Notes: generated by a model not told the origin, from the sequence alone. Shown: positions 16,525 to 26,232, counted from the stretch's first letter. The stretch is DNA of 64,000 nucleotides from an uncultured Flavobacteriales bacterium (GCA_905478295.1 CAJQHZ010000002.1:1-64000), one strand, 5' to 3'. Program-made: numbers and translations.

Positions 16525-19107
16525 TTGAAAACGTATCCTGAAGATTTATTTGAAAGTATAGAGTTTGATTTGGTCAAGCAGGCCGTCGCAAAACGCGCCG
16601 TAACAGAGCGTGCCCGTGAGCGAATTCAAAGCCTTAAGCCAAGCAGTGATTTTGTCATAACTACGGGAGATCTACAAGAAGTTCATGAAATCTTAGGGCT
16701 GTATCAAAGTGATTTCGCAGTACCTGCACTAGCCGCAGAAGATATTAAGCCGTTTCTATTGCGCTTAAAAATCCAAGGCGCTACGCTCGAAGGTGAAGAC
16801 TTTCTTGTGATTAAAAGCATGATTGAGAGCTTTAATCGGGTACACTACTTCTTTAAGGAACACGCCATGCGTACGCCGTCCATTCAGGATAAGTTCGCTC
16901 ACCTCACGCCCAACAAAGAGGTGCCTAACGAGATTGATCGTGTACTCGACCGCAGAGGAGTTGTAAAAACTTCAGCCTCGGCGGAATTGGGTAAAATTCG
17001 TGCCACACTCACCAAAAAACGTGCTGCTGCAGACCGCATCTTTTACCGCGCCGTTAAAAAATACCAAGGCGCTGGTGTTCTCGCTGATACACAAGAAAGT
17101 GTTCACGATAACAAACGTGTTTTAGCCATAGAAGGTGCTTTTAAAGGACGGGTAAATGGGGTGTTTCACGGCTCTTCCGCGAAGGCAAGTATCTTTTTTG
17201 TCGAGCCATCAGAAACTCTCGAAATCAATAACGAAATCACCCTTTTAGAGGAAGAAGAAAAGAGAGAGGTAACACGTATTCTTCGTTTACTTACCGCATT
17301 TGTATCGGGATACCGTGAGGTACTTCGGGACTTCTCCACGGCGCTCTACCAGATTGATTTCGTAAATGCGAAGGCGCTGTATGCATTAGATGAGGAAGCG
17401 TGCTTGCCTCAATTGGTAGACAAGCCTCATATTGAGTTAATTAAGGCCATTAATCCCGTTCTTCGAGACTTTCATAAAGCAAAGAAGAAGCCGGTTGTGC
17501 CCTTAGATATCCGACTCAATGCAAAAACACGCATCCTCGTGATTTCTGGTCCTAATGCTGGTGGGAAATCCATCACGCTTAAAACAGTGGGACTTCTTCA
17601 GTTAATGCTTCAAAGCGGCTTGCTGGTGACCGTTCATCCGGACACTACAATGGGCTGGTTCAATGGCATAATGGCCGATATTGGTGATGCTCAAAGTATA
17701 GAAAATGAACTATCTACGTACAGCTCAAAGCTGAACAAGATGAAGTATTTTCTCGATGCCGCTTATGGAAAAACATTGGTGCTTATTGATGAGTTTGGCT
17801 CAGGTTCAGACCCGGACCTGGGTTCGTCCATGGCACAAGTGTTCCTGCGTGCATTGAATGAAAGTAAAACCTACGGGGTGATGACTACCCACTACAATAG
17901 TATCAAAGCATTGGCCAGCGAACTGCCGCTTGTAGAAAACGGATCCATGCAGTTCAACTCCACGGACCTAACGCCAGAATTCAAGCTAAATCAGGGTGTG
18001 CCGGGCTCTTCATATACCTACGAGGTCGCACAACAGGTTGGCGTAGACAAACGACTGATTGACGAGGCACGTTTGGTGCTCAACGAAAGTACCGTCGCGA
18101 TGGATCGGTTGCTCGTGGGGATTCAAAAGGAGAAAAACCAATTGGCCCATCAACGAGCGCAGCTCACTTCGCGCCTTGAGGAATTAGAACAGCTCAAAGA
18201 AAAACAAGGCCGAAAGATTGATCAATTAGAAGATAAGGTGCGCCGGCAAAGTGCGATGAATGAGCAACAAAACGCCATGATTACTTGGGGTAAAAAATTC
18301 CAAGGACTTGTAAATGAATACGCTGAACAACGCAGCAAAAAAGGGAAAGACGAGGTAGTAGGGCGCTTTAAGGTATATGCTGGAGAACGCGCTAATCAGA
18401 CTCAGGACGAGCGTACTATCAAAAAAACTCGCTACGAAAAACAGCAAGAAAAAAAGATTAAAAAACTGACTTCTGCCCCTGTCAAAATTGGCGATCGTGT
18501 AAAACTCATAGGTTCGCGTCAACCGGGCGAGATCATCGAAATCAAAAAGAACCAATTCCTTTTAGCCATCGGTGCGTTAACTACCTGGGCAACGCGGGAC
18601 AAATTTATACCCGCTGAAAGCCTGCATGGAGATCAAGGCACGCTTAAGGGAAAGGCCCGTGGCGGTGTTAAAGAACCTGAGATTGAAAAAGCCGTCGAAT
18701 CCACTGCGCCAAAATCGAAACAACAGGTTGTAGCAGAGAAGAAAAAAGCGAAGAAATCGATAAAAAAGAGCCAAAAAACAGCGAAAACGACTCAAATAGA
18801 GCCAAAAAGCGACAAAAACAAGGCAAAATCAAAAAATACCAAAGTGCGAAAAAGTGTGCCTAAAAGCCCTGAAAAATCGCCAAAAGAAAAACTCAATGAA
18901 GTAGCGGGTTCAAAACCCCTGAAGACCGCTCCTCCTAAAAAAATGACCGGGAAAAAGAAACCCCATGACTTAACTCCTCAGCGACGCGCACAATTGGAGC
19001 AGCCGTTGAAAAAGGTGGCATCATCTGCCGCAAAAGAAGAACAAGCACCTCGCGAATCTACGGATGCCGATCTTGAAAAGCTAAAGGCTTTTTTTGGGAA
19101 AAACTAA
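16525..19107 (+). CDS. MutS2-family ATPase lacking the Smr domain
   Basis: Translation most likely starts at the TTG at 16525, because no ATG lies near and the N-terminus (KTYPEDLFESIEFD) matches the family. The core has the MutS clamp/lever region, Walker A GPNAGGKS at about residues 340-347, Walker B LVLIDEFGSGSDPD near 417-430 and the ABC-type dimer His in VMTTHYNS. A coiled coil (about 540-610) and a KOW-like segment (APVKIGDRVKLIGSRQPGEI) follow. Classical MutS2 ends in an Smr nuclease domain; here there is instead a Lys/Ser-rich low-complexity tail of about 160 residues. MutS2 proteins act on branched DNA or on stalled, collided ribosomes. Confidence 0.88.
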   Translation: MKTYPEDLFESIEFDLVKQAVAKRAVTERARERIQSLKPSSDFVITTGDLQEVHEILGLYQSDFAVPALAAEDIKPFLLRLKIQGATLEGEDFLVIKSMIESFNRVHYFFKEHAMRTPSIQDKFAHLTPNKEVPNEIDRVLDRRGVVKTSASAELGKIRATLTKKRAAADRIFYRAVKKYQGAGVLADTQESVHDNKRVLAIEGAFKGRVNGVFHGSSAKASIFFVEPSETLEINNEITLLEEEEKREVTRILRLLTAFVSGYREVLRDFSTALYQIDFVNAKALYALDEEACLPQLVDKPHIELIKAINPVLRDFHKAKKKPVVPLDIRLNAKTRILVISGPNAGGKSITLKTVGLLQLMLQSGLLVTVHPDTTMGWFNGIMADIGDAQSIENELSTYSSKLNKMKYFLDAAYGKTLVLIDEFGSGSDPDLGSSMAQVFLRALNESKTYGVMTTHYNSIKALASELPLVENGSMQFNSTDLTPEFKLNQGVPGSSYTYEVAQQVGVDKRLIDEARLVLNESTVAMDRLLVGIQKEKNQLAHQRAQLTSRLEELEQLKEKQGRKIDQLEDKVRRQSAMNEQQNAMITWGKKFQGLVNEYAEQRSKKGKDEVVGRFKVYAGERANQTQDERTIKKTRYEKQQEKKIKKLTSAPVKIGDRVKLIGSRQPGEIIEIKKNQFLLAIGALTTWATRDKFIPAESLHGDQGTLKGKARGGVKEPEIEKAVESTAPKSKQQVVAEKKKAKKSIKKSQKTAKTTQIEPKSDKNKAKSKNTKVRKSVPKSPEKSPKEKLNEVAGSKPLKTAPPKKMTGKKKPHDLTPQRRAQLEQPLKKVASSAAKEEQAPRESTDADLEKLKAFFGKN

Positions 19108-19108
19108 G

Positions 19109-19492
19109 CTATGCGTCGTTGGATTCAAGTTTCTTACGCAAGCGCGCTACTTCATTTTCACGGGCGGTGGCCTCCTCTTCAGCGCTGATCAAATCTGCTT
19201 TTACCGTTTGAAGATCGGCCTGAGCCTCCACCAGCGATTGCTTCGTGCCCTGAAGCTCTTGAGTAACCTCAGCATTTCTATCGCTCAATTCGCCTACCTC
19301 GCCTTTTAAACTGCGAACATTGATAAAATTATATGCCACGAACACCAGGAACGCTAACGAAATGATATAATTAGTCAATCGATAGGCGCTGCCTTCTGTC
19401 ATGAAAATAAAATACGCAGAAGCGGCAATGGCCAACACGCCAATAACGATGGCGGCAGTTTCTAACTGTTTTGAGCGGTTTGCAGTAGACAT
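19109..19492 (-). CDS. Membrane-anchored coiled-coil protein
   Basis: The frame runs from 19552, but the ATG at 19492 gives a sensible N-terminus (MSTANRSKQLETAA) and lies behind its own -7 box. Two membrane spans (AAIVIGVLAIAASAYFIF and YIISLAFLVFVAYNFINV) precede a ~60-residue coiled coil (LKGEVGELSDRNAEVTQELQ onward) with heptad spacing of Leu and Val. Function unknown; a cytoplasmic coiled coil tethered to the membrane suggests a scaffold role. Located just after rnr on the same strand, 28 bases from its stop. Confidence 0.6.
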   Translation of the reverse strand: MSTANRSKQLETAAIVIGVLAIAASAYFIFMTEGSAYRLTNYIISLAFLVFVAYNFINVRSLKGEVGELSDRNAEVTQELQGTKQSLVEAQADLQTVKADLISAEEEATARENEVARLRKKLESNDA

Positions 19493-19515
19493 GGTGGTGA
19501 GTTTCGTTGTAGTTA

Positions 19516-19523
19516 CAAAGTTA
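19516..19523 (-). promoter_or_regulatory. -7 promoter element inside the end of rnr
   Basis: On the minus strand the bases read TAACTTTG, matching TAnnTTTG, 24 bases before the ATG at 19492. It overlaps the rnr stop codon region and supports the shorter start for the coiled-coil gene. Confidence 0.55.
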
Positions 19524-21701
19524 GTCTTCTGAGACACATGGCTCAAAATCAATTTGTTTCCTTTCTAAATCTACATTTTTTACGGTGATTTTCATAGGAT
19601 CTCCCAATTGAAATATTCGACCCGTTCGTTCACCCTCAATGCAGAAGTTCTTACTATCAAAAGTGTAGTAGTCGTCGCGGAAGGCGCTTATCCGAATCAT
19701 TCCCTCGCAATAGTTGTCCGTCAACTCGACATAAACACCCCATTCCGTCACGCCGGAAATCACACCCATGAAGCTCTCTCCGACATGTTTTTCTAAGAAT
19801 ACCGCTTGCATGTATTTAATGCTTGCGCGTTCCGCGTCCGAAGCCGCCTTTTCACGTTCCGAACTGTGCTCACAAAGCGCTTCATACTTCGCATAATCTG
19901 GGCTCTTTCCCCCTTCGAGATAGTGCTGCAACAAGCGGTGCACCATAACATCTGGATAGCGACGAATGGGTGAGGTAAAATGCGAATAGTACTCAAAGGC
20001 CAGTCCGTAATGCCCAATATTCTGAGTCGTATACTTCGCCTTACTCATCGTTCGGATGGTCAAGGTTTCAATCATGTTTGCTGCCGGGGTGTTCTTCACT
20101 TCCGTCAACATTTTATTCAAGCTTCGTGTAATGGCCGATTTATTCGTCATTCTGACCTCGTGGCCAAACTGCTTCACAAAAACACTTAAATCCTGCAGTT
20201 TCTGTGGATCCGGATCGTCGTGAATACGATAGACAAAGGTTTGTCCAGACGGCTGGCCACTTTTCGCTTGACCGATGAATGTCGCGACCGAGCGGTTTGC
20301 AAGCAACATAAATTCTTCTATCAAATGATTCGCGTCTTTTCCGACCTTAAAATAAACGCCTGTTGGGGCATTATCTTCATCCAATTTGAATTTCACCTCT
20401 TTCTTATCAAAACTCAATGCGCCTTTCGCCATACGCGCTTCACGCATGATCTTCGCCATTTTATCTAAGGTTCGAATCTCCTCATAGAAATCTGCCTTTT
20501 TTCCTTCCGGATGGGCGTCTTCTATAATCTGTTGCGCCTCTTCATAGGCAAATCTGCGGTCACTATGGATGGCTGTGCGGCCAAACCACTGGTTGTGAAT
20601 CTTCGCATCTTCGTCCATTTCAAACACGGCCGAAAAAGTGTATTTATCCTCGTTTGGCCGCAGTGAACACGCACCGTTTGAGAGCACTTCCGGAAGCATC
20701 GGAACCACCCGGTCCACTAAATAAACGCTTGTAGCTCGCGTAACGGCCTCGTCTTCTAAAATGGAATCTGGCTTTACATAATGACTCACATCTGCAATGT
20801 GCACGCCTACTTCCCAATGCCCGTTTTCCAATCGCTGTAAAGACAATGCATCGTCAAAATCCTTCGCGTCCGCCGGATCAATGGTGAACGTCGGCACTTT
20901 GCGGAAGTCACGGCGGTTTTTCGCGATTTCATCTTCTTTAATCGCGGTGTCTAATTCATCAGCTGCACGTTCTACTTCTTCTGGGAATTGGTTTGGTAAT
21001 CCAAATTCAGCTAAAACGGCGTGGATCTCCGTATTGTGTTCTCCAGCATTTCCTAGCACTTCAATAATCTCACCAAAGGGCGAGCTCGCTTTCTCTGGCC
21101 AATCTGTAATGCGAGCAATGGCTTTTTGACCGTGCTCCGCGCCACCAAGCTTATCCTTAGGGATGTAGATGTCGATCAACATCTTTCTGCTGGAAGGCAC
21201 TAAAAATCCGTAACTCTTACCAATCTCAATAGTACCCACAAAATCGGTCTGCTTGCGCTCCACGATTTCTACAATCTCACCTTCGAGCTTTTTGCCTCCG
21301 CGGCGTGCGAATAAGCTTACTTTTACGCGGTCCCCGTGCAACGCATGCATGAGGTTCGGTGATCGTACCATAATGTCCGATTCCGTGTCCGGACTCACCA
21401 CATACGCATTGCCGTTTGAGGCCATATCAACAACCCCCTCTGTGAAGACGGCAGTGTATTTCAGTTTGTATTTGAACCTGTCCACCATGATAATGGTGCC
21501 CTTGCGCTCTAGGTCAGACAGCGCCATTTCTATTTTGGCCTTTACCATCTGCGGCTTGTAGCCTAGTTGGCCTGCCAATTGTTTGTAGTTGAATTTTCGA
21601 GCAGGGTATTTACGAAAAACACCCTCGAGTTGTTGCGCGTAGGCTTTAATATCTACGCTTTGCGAACGTTTGTTGGCCCGCTTATTGTGCTTTCTTGCCA
21701 T
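19521..21701 (-). CDS. rnr: Ribonuclease R
   Basis: A 3'-5' processive exoribonuclease that degrades structured RNA. The N-terminus holds a winged-helix and cold-shock domains (to about residue 230). The RNB catalytic domain starts with FTIDPADAKDFDDALSL, whose Asp residues bind the two Mg ions, and continues through YFKVGKDANHLIEEFMLLAN. HFTSPIRRYPDVMVHRLL is the other family signature. A C-terminal S1 domain (FMGVISGVTEWGVYVEL to FEPC) completes it. Length 726 is normal for Bacteroidota and shorter than E. coli because the basic tail is missing. TATCTTTA on the minus strand at 21710-21717 is a possible -7 box. Confidence 0.95.
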   Translation of the reverse strand: MARKHNKRANKRSQSVDIKAYAQQLEGVFRKYPARKFNYKQLAGQLGYKPQMVKAKIEMALSDLERKGTIIMVDRFKYKLKYTAVFTEGVVDMASNGNAYVVSPDTESDIMVRSPNLMHALHGDRVKVSLFARRGGKKLEGEIVEIVERKQTDFVGTIEIGKSYGFLVPSSRKMLIDIYIPKDKLGGAEHGQKAIARITDWPEKASSPFGEIIEVLGNAGEHNTEIHAVLAEFGLPNQFPEEVERAADELDTAIKEDEIAKNRRDFRKVPTFTIDPADAKDFDDALSLQRLENGHWEVGVHIADVSHYVKPDSILEDEAVTRATSVYLVDRVVPMLPEVLSNGACSLRPNEDKYTFSAVFEMDEDAKIHNQWFGRTAIHSDRRFAYEEAQQIIEDAHPEGKKADFYEEIRTLDKMAKIMREARMAKGALSFDKKEVKFKLDEDNAPTGVYFKVGKDANHLIEEFMLLANRSVATFIGQAKSGQPSGQTFVYRIHDDPDPQKLQDLSVFVKQFGHEVRMTNKSAITRSLNKMLTEVKNTPAANMIETLTIRTMSKAKYTTQNIGHYGLAFEYYSHFTSPIRRYPDVMVHRLLQHYLEGGKSPDYAKYEALCEHSSEREKAASDAERASIKYMQAVFLEKHVGESFMGVISGVTEWGVYVELTDNYCEGMIRISAFRDDYYTFDSKNFCIEGERTGRIFQLGDPMKITVKNVDLERKQIDFEPCVSED

Positions 21702-21775
21702 ATGTTAGGTAAAGATATGCTTTCTGTTTTCAACCCATTCGAACCGGTGTATCTTTAAAACGTTACTTGTACACT

Positions 21776-22612
21776 ATGAAAATCTTAACCATTACTTTCT
21801 CTCTAGGCCTGTCTTTATCTGTTTTCGGGACTTCGCTCATCAAAATAAACCCCTTTAACAACGACTCTTTACCGCCCATTACCGTTGTTGATCATACAGA
21901 CACTACTCTTGCAGCACCAGCCGAAGAAGCCTGGGAGCTTAGCGACCTTGACTCCCTGTTTAAAGGAGCGCAAAAAACCTTCGTCTTTGAATGGCATATA
22001 GGGTCTAATAGACTGCTGAAAAACAATTTTAGTGATGCGTCCGCCATGGAGCATGTAAATGGCTGGCTTTCCATTGAAAATCGGTTCCTCTTTAGTCAAA
22101 AACGCCGATTAGGCAGCAACGCATCACCGTTCCAACTGCAAACAGGTCTAGGGTTCTCTGGTACCGTTTTCAGCTTCAAGAATGAACGCACCATTTCAAA
22201 AGACATTCTTGGAGGAAGCGGAACGGGTCTGTTCCCTATTTTTAACATGAACACGGTTTGGTCAAGCAATTGGCGTTACACGCACCTCAATGTACCGGTT
22301 ATGCTGCATCTCGACCTAAGTCCTAAAGGAACTTTTAACGAAGGGCTAAATATTGGTGTTGGTCTAGAGGGCCGGATGCGACTCGCAAGTTCTGCCGCTT
22401 ATAGCGGACGTGATTTAGACGGAGACTGGTTTACACGCACCACACAAAGTGGTTTTAACACCCGTATCTTAAATTATGCCATTCTGGCACAAGCCGGGTA
22501 TAAAAAGGTGAAGCTCACGGGTCGATTTGAGCGCATTCCATTGTTTAGAGAAGGTGCTTTCGAAGAAGATGTTTTCCTTGGGTCGTTGACCTTAGGGTTT
22601 TCTTTCAACTAA
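21776..22612 (+). CDS. Outer-membrane beta-barrel protein
   Basis: The open frame begins at a TTG (21767), but the ATG at 21776 gives a proper signal peptide (MKILTITFSLGLSLSVFG). About 260 residues follow with barrel-like strands, for example FQLQTGLGFSGTVFSF, HLNVPVMLHLDLSP and LNIGVGLEGRMRL, and a C-terminal VFLGSLTLGFSFN that ends in the aromatic residue expected by the BAM machinery. It resembles PorT-like or outer_membrane_b-barrel proteins. TATCTTTA at 21750-21757 is a likely -7 element. Substrate or partner unknown. Confidence 0.65.
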   Translation: MKILTITFSLGLSLSVFGTSLIKINPFNNDSLPPITVVDHTDTTLAAPAEEAWELSDLDSLFKGAQKTFVFEWHIGSNRLLKNNFSDASAMEHVNGWLSIENRFLFSQKRRLGSNASPFQLQTGLGFSGTVFSFKNERTISKDILGGSGTGLFPIFNMNTVWSSNWRYTHLNVPVMLHLDLSPKGTFNEGLNIGVGLEGRMRLASSAAYSGRDLDGDWFTRTTQSGFNTRILNYAILAQAGYKKVKLTGRFERIPLFREGAFEEDVFLGSLTLGFSFN

Positions 22613-22615
22613 TTA

Positions 22616-22780
22616 TACCCTTTCAAGCAAGCTTGAGAACCGTCCGACTAGGATTGCGCACCTTGCTGCGCAACATGCGCGGGTCTGGACGTCGGGAGAT
22701 ATTGTCCTCTCATAGAACGCCTCATGCGCCTGGGGCGCTTGGGTCCTTTTTCTTGCCCTACCCTTTCAAGCAAGCTTGAG
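22616..22780. repeat. Direct repeat pair with hairpin core behind tRNA-Gln
   Basis: A perfect 22-base direct repeat occurs at 22616-22637 and 22759-22780. Each copy contains the self-complementary core TCAAGCAAGCTTGA. A second, 11-base repeat (TCCGACTAGGA) links 22643-22653 with the 3' end of tRNA-Gln at 22833-22843. The stretch between them shows other inverted repeats but no gene. Confidence 0.75.
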
Positions 22781-22791
22781 GGGTGGGCAAG
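22752..22791 (-). repeat. Forty-base hairpin downstream of tRNA-Gln
   Basis: Read in the tRNA direction: CTTGCCC and ACCC pair with GGGT and GGGCAAG around a conserved inner hairpin TCAAG-CTTG-CTTGA. The same inner hairpin with another outer stem is found after tRNA-Cys at 37025-37053. Confidence 0.7.
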
Positions 22792-22823
22792 AAAAAAGCC
22801 CCGCACTTTCGTGCGAGGCTTTC
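22792..22823 (-). terminator. Terminator of tRNA-Gln
   Basis: On the minus strand: AAAGCC-T-CGCAC, a GAAA loop, GTGCG-GGGC and TTTTTT. The stem is GC-rich, the tetraloop is stable and a T-run follows, directly after the tRNA. Confidence 0.85.
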
Positions 22824-22829
22824 TCTGAG

Positions 22830-22900
22830 TTATCCGACTAGGACTCGAACCTAGAATGACGGTACCAAAAACCGTAGTGTTGCCATTACACCATCGGACA
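22830..22900 (-). tRNA. tRNA-Gln (anticodon TTG)
   Basis: The minus strand folds as a cloverleaf of 71 bases: acceptor TGTCCGA/TCGGATA, D arm GTGT/ACAC, anticodon stem ACGGT/ACCGT with loop TTTTGGT (TTG in positions 34-36), and T arm CTAGG-TTCGAGT-CCTAG. CCA is not encoded. A hairpin terminator follows at once. Confidence 0.95.
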
Positions 22901-23071
22901 ATTCTCCCTTTTGGGTTGGCAAATATACTCCAAATGGCAAAACACAAAAAAGAGTTAGCTAAAAATTTCACGGTTTAACAATAGGTTTGCTCCGTGGGGG
23001 CGGGGATTTTCTTATTTTCGAACCGTTTAGAACGCTAGAACACCTAACATCTAGCAAAAAGCACGTTATCA

Positions 23072-26000
23072 GTGGATTACAAAAAACTAAATAACATCGT
23101 TGGCTGGACGGTTTTTGCCGTCGCCACCATTACTTATTTCATGACAATAGAACCTACGACCAGTTTCTGGGATTGTGGGGAATATATCGCGACTTCCGTG
23201 AAGCTTCAAGTAGGTCACCCTCCGGGTGCTCCGTTCTTTCAGCTAATGGGGAACCTCTTTGGCCAATTTGCTGGTGAAGCAGAAAACCAAGCACTCATGG
23301 TCAACGCTTTAAGTGCCCTGAGTTCTTCTTTCAGTATCCTCTTCTTGTTCTGGACGATCACTGCGCTCGGCGTAAAACTTCTGGGCGGTAAGGATAAAAT
23401 AGATGGGGCCGCTACGGTTGCTGTTTTAGGCGCCGGCGCTGTTGGTGCATTAGCTTACACGTTCTCCGATAGTTTCTGGTTCTCTGCTACAGAGGGCGAG
23501 GTATATGCGATGAGTTCGTTCTTCACCGCTGCCGCATTCTGGGCCGTTCTAAAATGGGAACAGGCCGTAGATGAAGATCCACATGCCAACAAATGGCTGC
23601 TACTTATTGCTTATTTAGTAGGGCTTTCTGTTGGGGTGCATATCCTTGTGTTCCTTACCATTCCTGCTATTGGAATGATTTACTACTTTAAAAAATTCCC
23701 GAATACCACACGCAACGGTTTTATCATTGCCAATGGCGCGAGTATTCTTGTGTTGGCTTTAGTTTTCGCCTTCATTATTCCTATGGTTTTGAAGTTGTTC
23801 GGAGCATTAGAAATCACGTTTGTAAACAGCCTGAATCTGCCGTTCCACTCTGGAACAGTTGCCGCTTCACTGATTCTCATAGCCGCCATGACCTTTGGTA
23901 TTGTTTGGACTAAAAAGACAAACAGACCATTGGCGCAACAAGCTGTGATTGCAGTCATGTTGATCGTTATGGGCTATTCTACGTTCATCATTTTAGCAGT
24001 CCGCTCGAATGCAAATACGCCCATTGATGAGAACAATCCAGAGGATGCCATGTCTTTGTTGGCGTACTACAATCGCGAACAATACGGGGACTGGCCTATT
24101 ATTTATGGTAAAAGTTTCAACGCCCCTTACGATAGAAACAAGCCTTTTGGAGATGGTAACCCGGTATACCAGCGTGGGTTTGCTGTACTGAAAGGTAAAA
24201 AGCAGGTAGCCGCGTTTAAATTAGAAAGCGAAGCGTTGGCCTACGTAGAGGAAAAGGGAGGCAACCTTGAGGTTGACGGTAAATATCTACTTACCGACGA
24301 AAAGAAGTCAAGCGTTCCTAATTATGACCCTAAATATCAAGGGTTCTTCCCAAGAATATGGAATGATGATCCGCAATACAAGCAGAACTACATCAACATC
24401 ATGAACATTAAAGATCCGGATGCACCGATCACTTTTGCGCAGCATGTCGGGTTCTTCTTTGAATACCAGATAGGTAAGATGTGGTGGCGTTATTTCATGT
24501 GGAATTATTCCGGTCGTCAAAACGATCAACAGCACCGCTATGAAATGACCAAAGGGAATTGGATTACGGGTATTTCTTTCCTCGATAAAATGCGTTTAGG
24601 CGACCAAGCCAATCTACCGGATCATTGGAAAAACGATCCGTCACGCAATACGTATTTCATGTTACCATTCTTGCTGGGAATCTTTGGACTTTATTACCAG
24701 TACAAGAAAAACAAGAAAGACGCCTGGGTCGTTACACTGTTTTTCCTGCTTACGGGTATTGCGATTGTGGTCTATACGAACCACAAGCCGTTTGAGCCGC
24801 GTGAGCGTGATTATGCCTTTGTTGGTTCGTTCTATGCCTATGCTGTATGGATTGGTTTAGGGGCCCTCGGTTTATGGGATACGCTCCGTACTAAACTGAG
24901 CCCCATGGTGGCCTCTTACTTGGTGATCGGTGTTGCACTTGTTGCGGTACCTGTTCGCATGGCTGCTGAAAACTGGGATGACCACGACCGCAGCAACCGT
25001 TACACGGCCAGAGATATCGCAAAAGCCTATCTCGACAGCTGTGACCCGAATGCAATACTGTTTACCAATGGAGATAACGATACATTCCCGCTTTGGTATG
25101 TGCAAGAAGTTGAAGGGTACAGAACGGATGTTCGCGTTGTAAACCTCAGCTTATTAAATACAGACTGGTACATTGACCAACAACGCAGAAAAGCCTACGA
25201 TGGGGAAGCTGTTCCGTTTAGCTTCAAATGGCACGAATACGTCCAGGGAACACGTGATGTTCTGTACTACCGTGACCTTGGAGTGAAAGGCCGTTGGGAT
25301 GTTAAAGATTTCATCCAATTCAGCAAACGTAATGATTCACAAGTTAAGTTCAAAACAGGTGGTGGTAAGGAATTACCATTGTTCCCTCAGAAAAACTTCA
25401 GAATCAATATTGATAAAGAAGCGGTCTATGCAAACGGCGTTATGGATATCGCAGACAGTGCAGATGTTTTAGATTACATCGATTGGGACTGGAAATCCAA
25501 CGTGATGACCAAACGCGATTTAATGGTCGTTGACCTTATTGCCAATAACAATTGGGAGCGCCCGATCTACTTCTCTATCACCGTAGGTAACAATCCTAAA
25601 GCCTACTTCTGGCTGAACGACTATTTCCGTCTTGAAGGAATGGCCTATCGATTCGTACCTGTGAAATACGAAAGTGGAACCGGTATTGATTACGGTAAGG
25701 TAGATACTGAAATCATGTACGAAAACCTCATGTCGAAATTCAGTTACGGGAATATGGAACTTCCGGAGGTATATCTCGACGAAACCAACCGTCGTTTGAG
25801 CTACAACTTACGTACGATCTTCGGGCGCCTTGCCAATGAATTGATCGTTGAAGGAGCGGACGAGAAAGCTGTTGAAGTGCTGGACTTTGCAATGGAAAAG
25901 ATGCCTGCTGAAAAATTTGGCTACAACTACTTCGTCTTTGGTATTATTGACTCTTACTATAAAGCAGGCGCTACAGATAAAGCACGCGAATTGACCAATG

Positions 26001-26209
26001 CATTTGCAGATCATTTAGACGCAGAATTGGATTACTTCAGTGCTTTCGACAGGGAGGACCGTAAACGTGCCGCGAACGAATGGCGTACGAACCTACAGTT
26101 CTATCAAATGCTTTTACAAAACGTTCAGGTACACGACCAGGACAGTGTTCAAGAGTTCTACCAACGCTTCCAGCTTGCGGCACAGCCGTTTGGCAACGGC
26201 CGCGGATAG
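23072..26209 (+). CDS. GT117/DUF2723 protein O-mannosyltransferase-family membrane protein
   Basis: The 1045-residue protein starts at a GTG (23072; no nearby ATG fits). The first ~330 residues and a second block near 530-640 are hydrophobic, giving a multi-pass membrane protein. The conserved early motif EPTTSFWDCGEYIA has the acidic residues expected of a GT-C-type active site, and HPPGAPFFQLMGNLF is a hallmark of the DUF2723 family. The C-terminal ~400 residues are soluble and contain FTNGDNDTFPLWYVQE and RPIYFSITV. The family is universal in Bacteroidota and is linked to O-glycosylation of exported proteins. The gene is single and ends at a terminator. Confidence 0.92.
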   Translation: MDYKKLNNIVGWTVFAVATITYFMTIEPTTSFWDCGEYIATSVKLQVGHPPGAPFFQLMGNLFGQFAGEAENQALMVNALSALSSSFSILFLFWTITALGVKLLGGKDKIDGAATVAVLGAGAVGALAYTFSDSFWFSATEGEVYAMSSFFTAAAFWAVLKWEQAVDEDPHANKWLLLIAYLVGLSVGVHILVFLTIPAIGMIYYFKKFPNTTRNGFIIANGASILVLALVFAFIIPMVLKLFGALEITFVNSLNLPFHSGTVAASLILIAAMTFGIVWTKKTNRPLAQQAVIAVMLIVMGYSTFIILAVRSNANTPIDENNPEDAMSLLAYYNREQYGDWPIIYGKSFNAPYDRNKPFGDGNPVYQRGFAVLKGKKQVAAFKLESEALAYVEEKGGNLEVDGKYLLTDEKKSSVPNYDPKYQGFFPRIWNDDPQYKQNYINIMNIKDPDAPITFAQHVGFFFEYQIGKMWWRYFMWNYSGRQNDQQHRYEMTKGNWITGISFLDKMRLGDQANLPDHWKNDPSRNTYFMLPFLLGIFGLYYQYKKNKKDAWVVTLFFLLTGIAIVVYTNHKPFEPRERDYAFVGSFYAYAVWIGLGALGLWDTLRTKLSPMVASYLVIGVALVAVPVRMAAENWDDHDRSNRYTARDIAKAYLDSCDPNAILFTNGDNDTFPLWYVQEVEGYRTDVRVVNLSLLNTDWYIDQQRRKAYDGEAVPFSFKWHEYVQGTRDVLYYRDLGVKGRWDVKDFIQFSKRNDSQVKFKTGGGKELPLFPQKNFRINIDKEAVYANGVMDIADSADVLDYIDWDWKSNVMTKRDLMVVDLIANNNWERPIYFSITVGNNPKAYFWLNDYFRLEGMAYRFVPVKYESGTGIDYGKVDTEIMYENLMSKFSYGNMELPEVYLDETNRRLSYNLRTIFGRLANELIVEGADEKAVEVLDFAMEKMPAEKFGYNYFVFGIIDSYYKAGATDKARELTNAFADHLDAELDYFSAFDREDRKRAANEWRTNLQFYQMLLQNVQVHDQDSVQEFYQRFQLAAQPFGNGRG

Positions 26210-26232
26210 CGCCATATAGACACTCTAAGTAC

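Noticed and set aside
22648-22971. 107-residue open frame on the minus strand across tRNA-Gln
   Set aside because: It reads straight through the tRNA, its terminator and the hairpin repeats. The translation is the known kind of artefact seen over tRNA genes.
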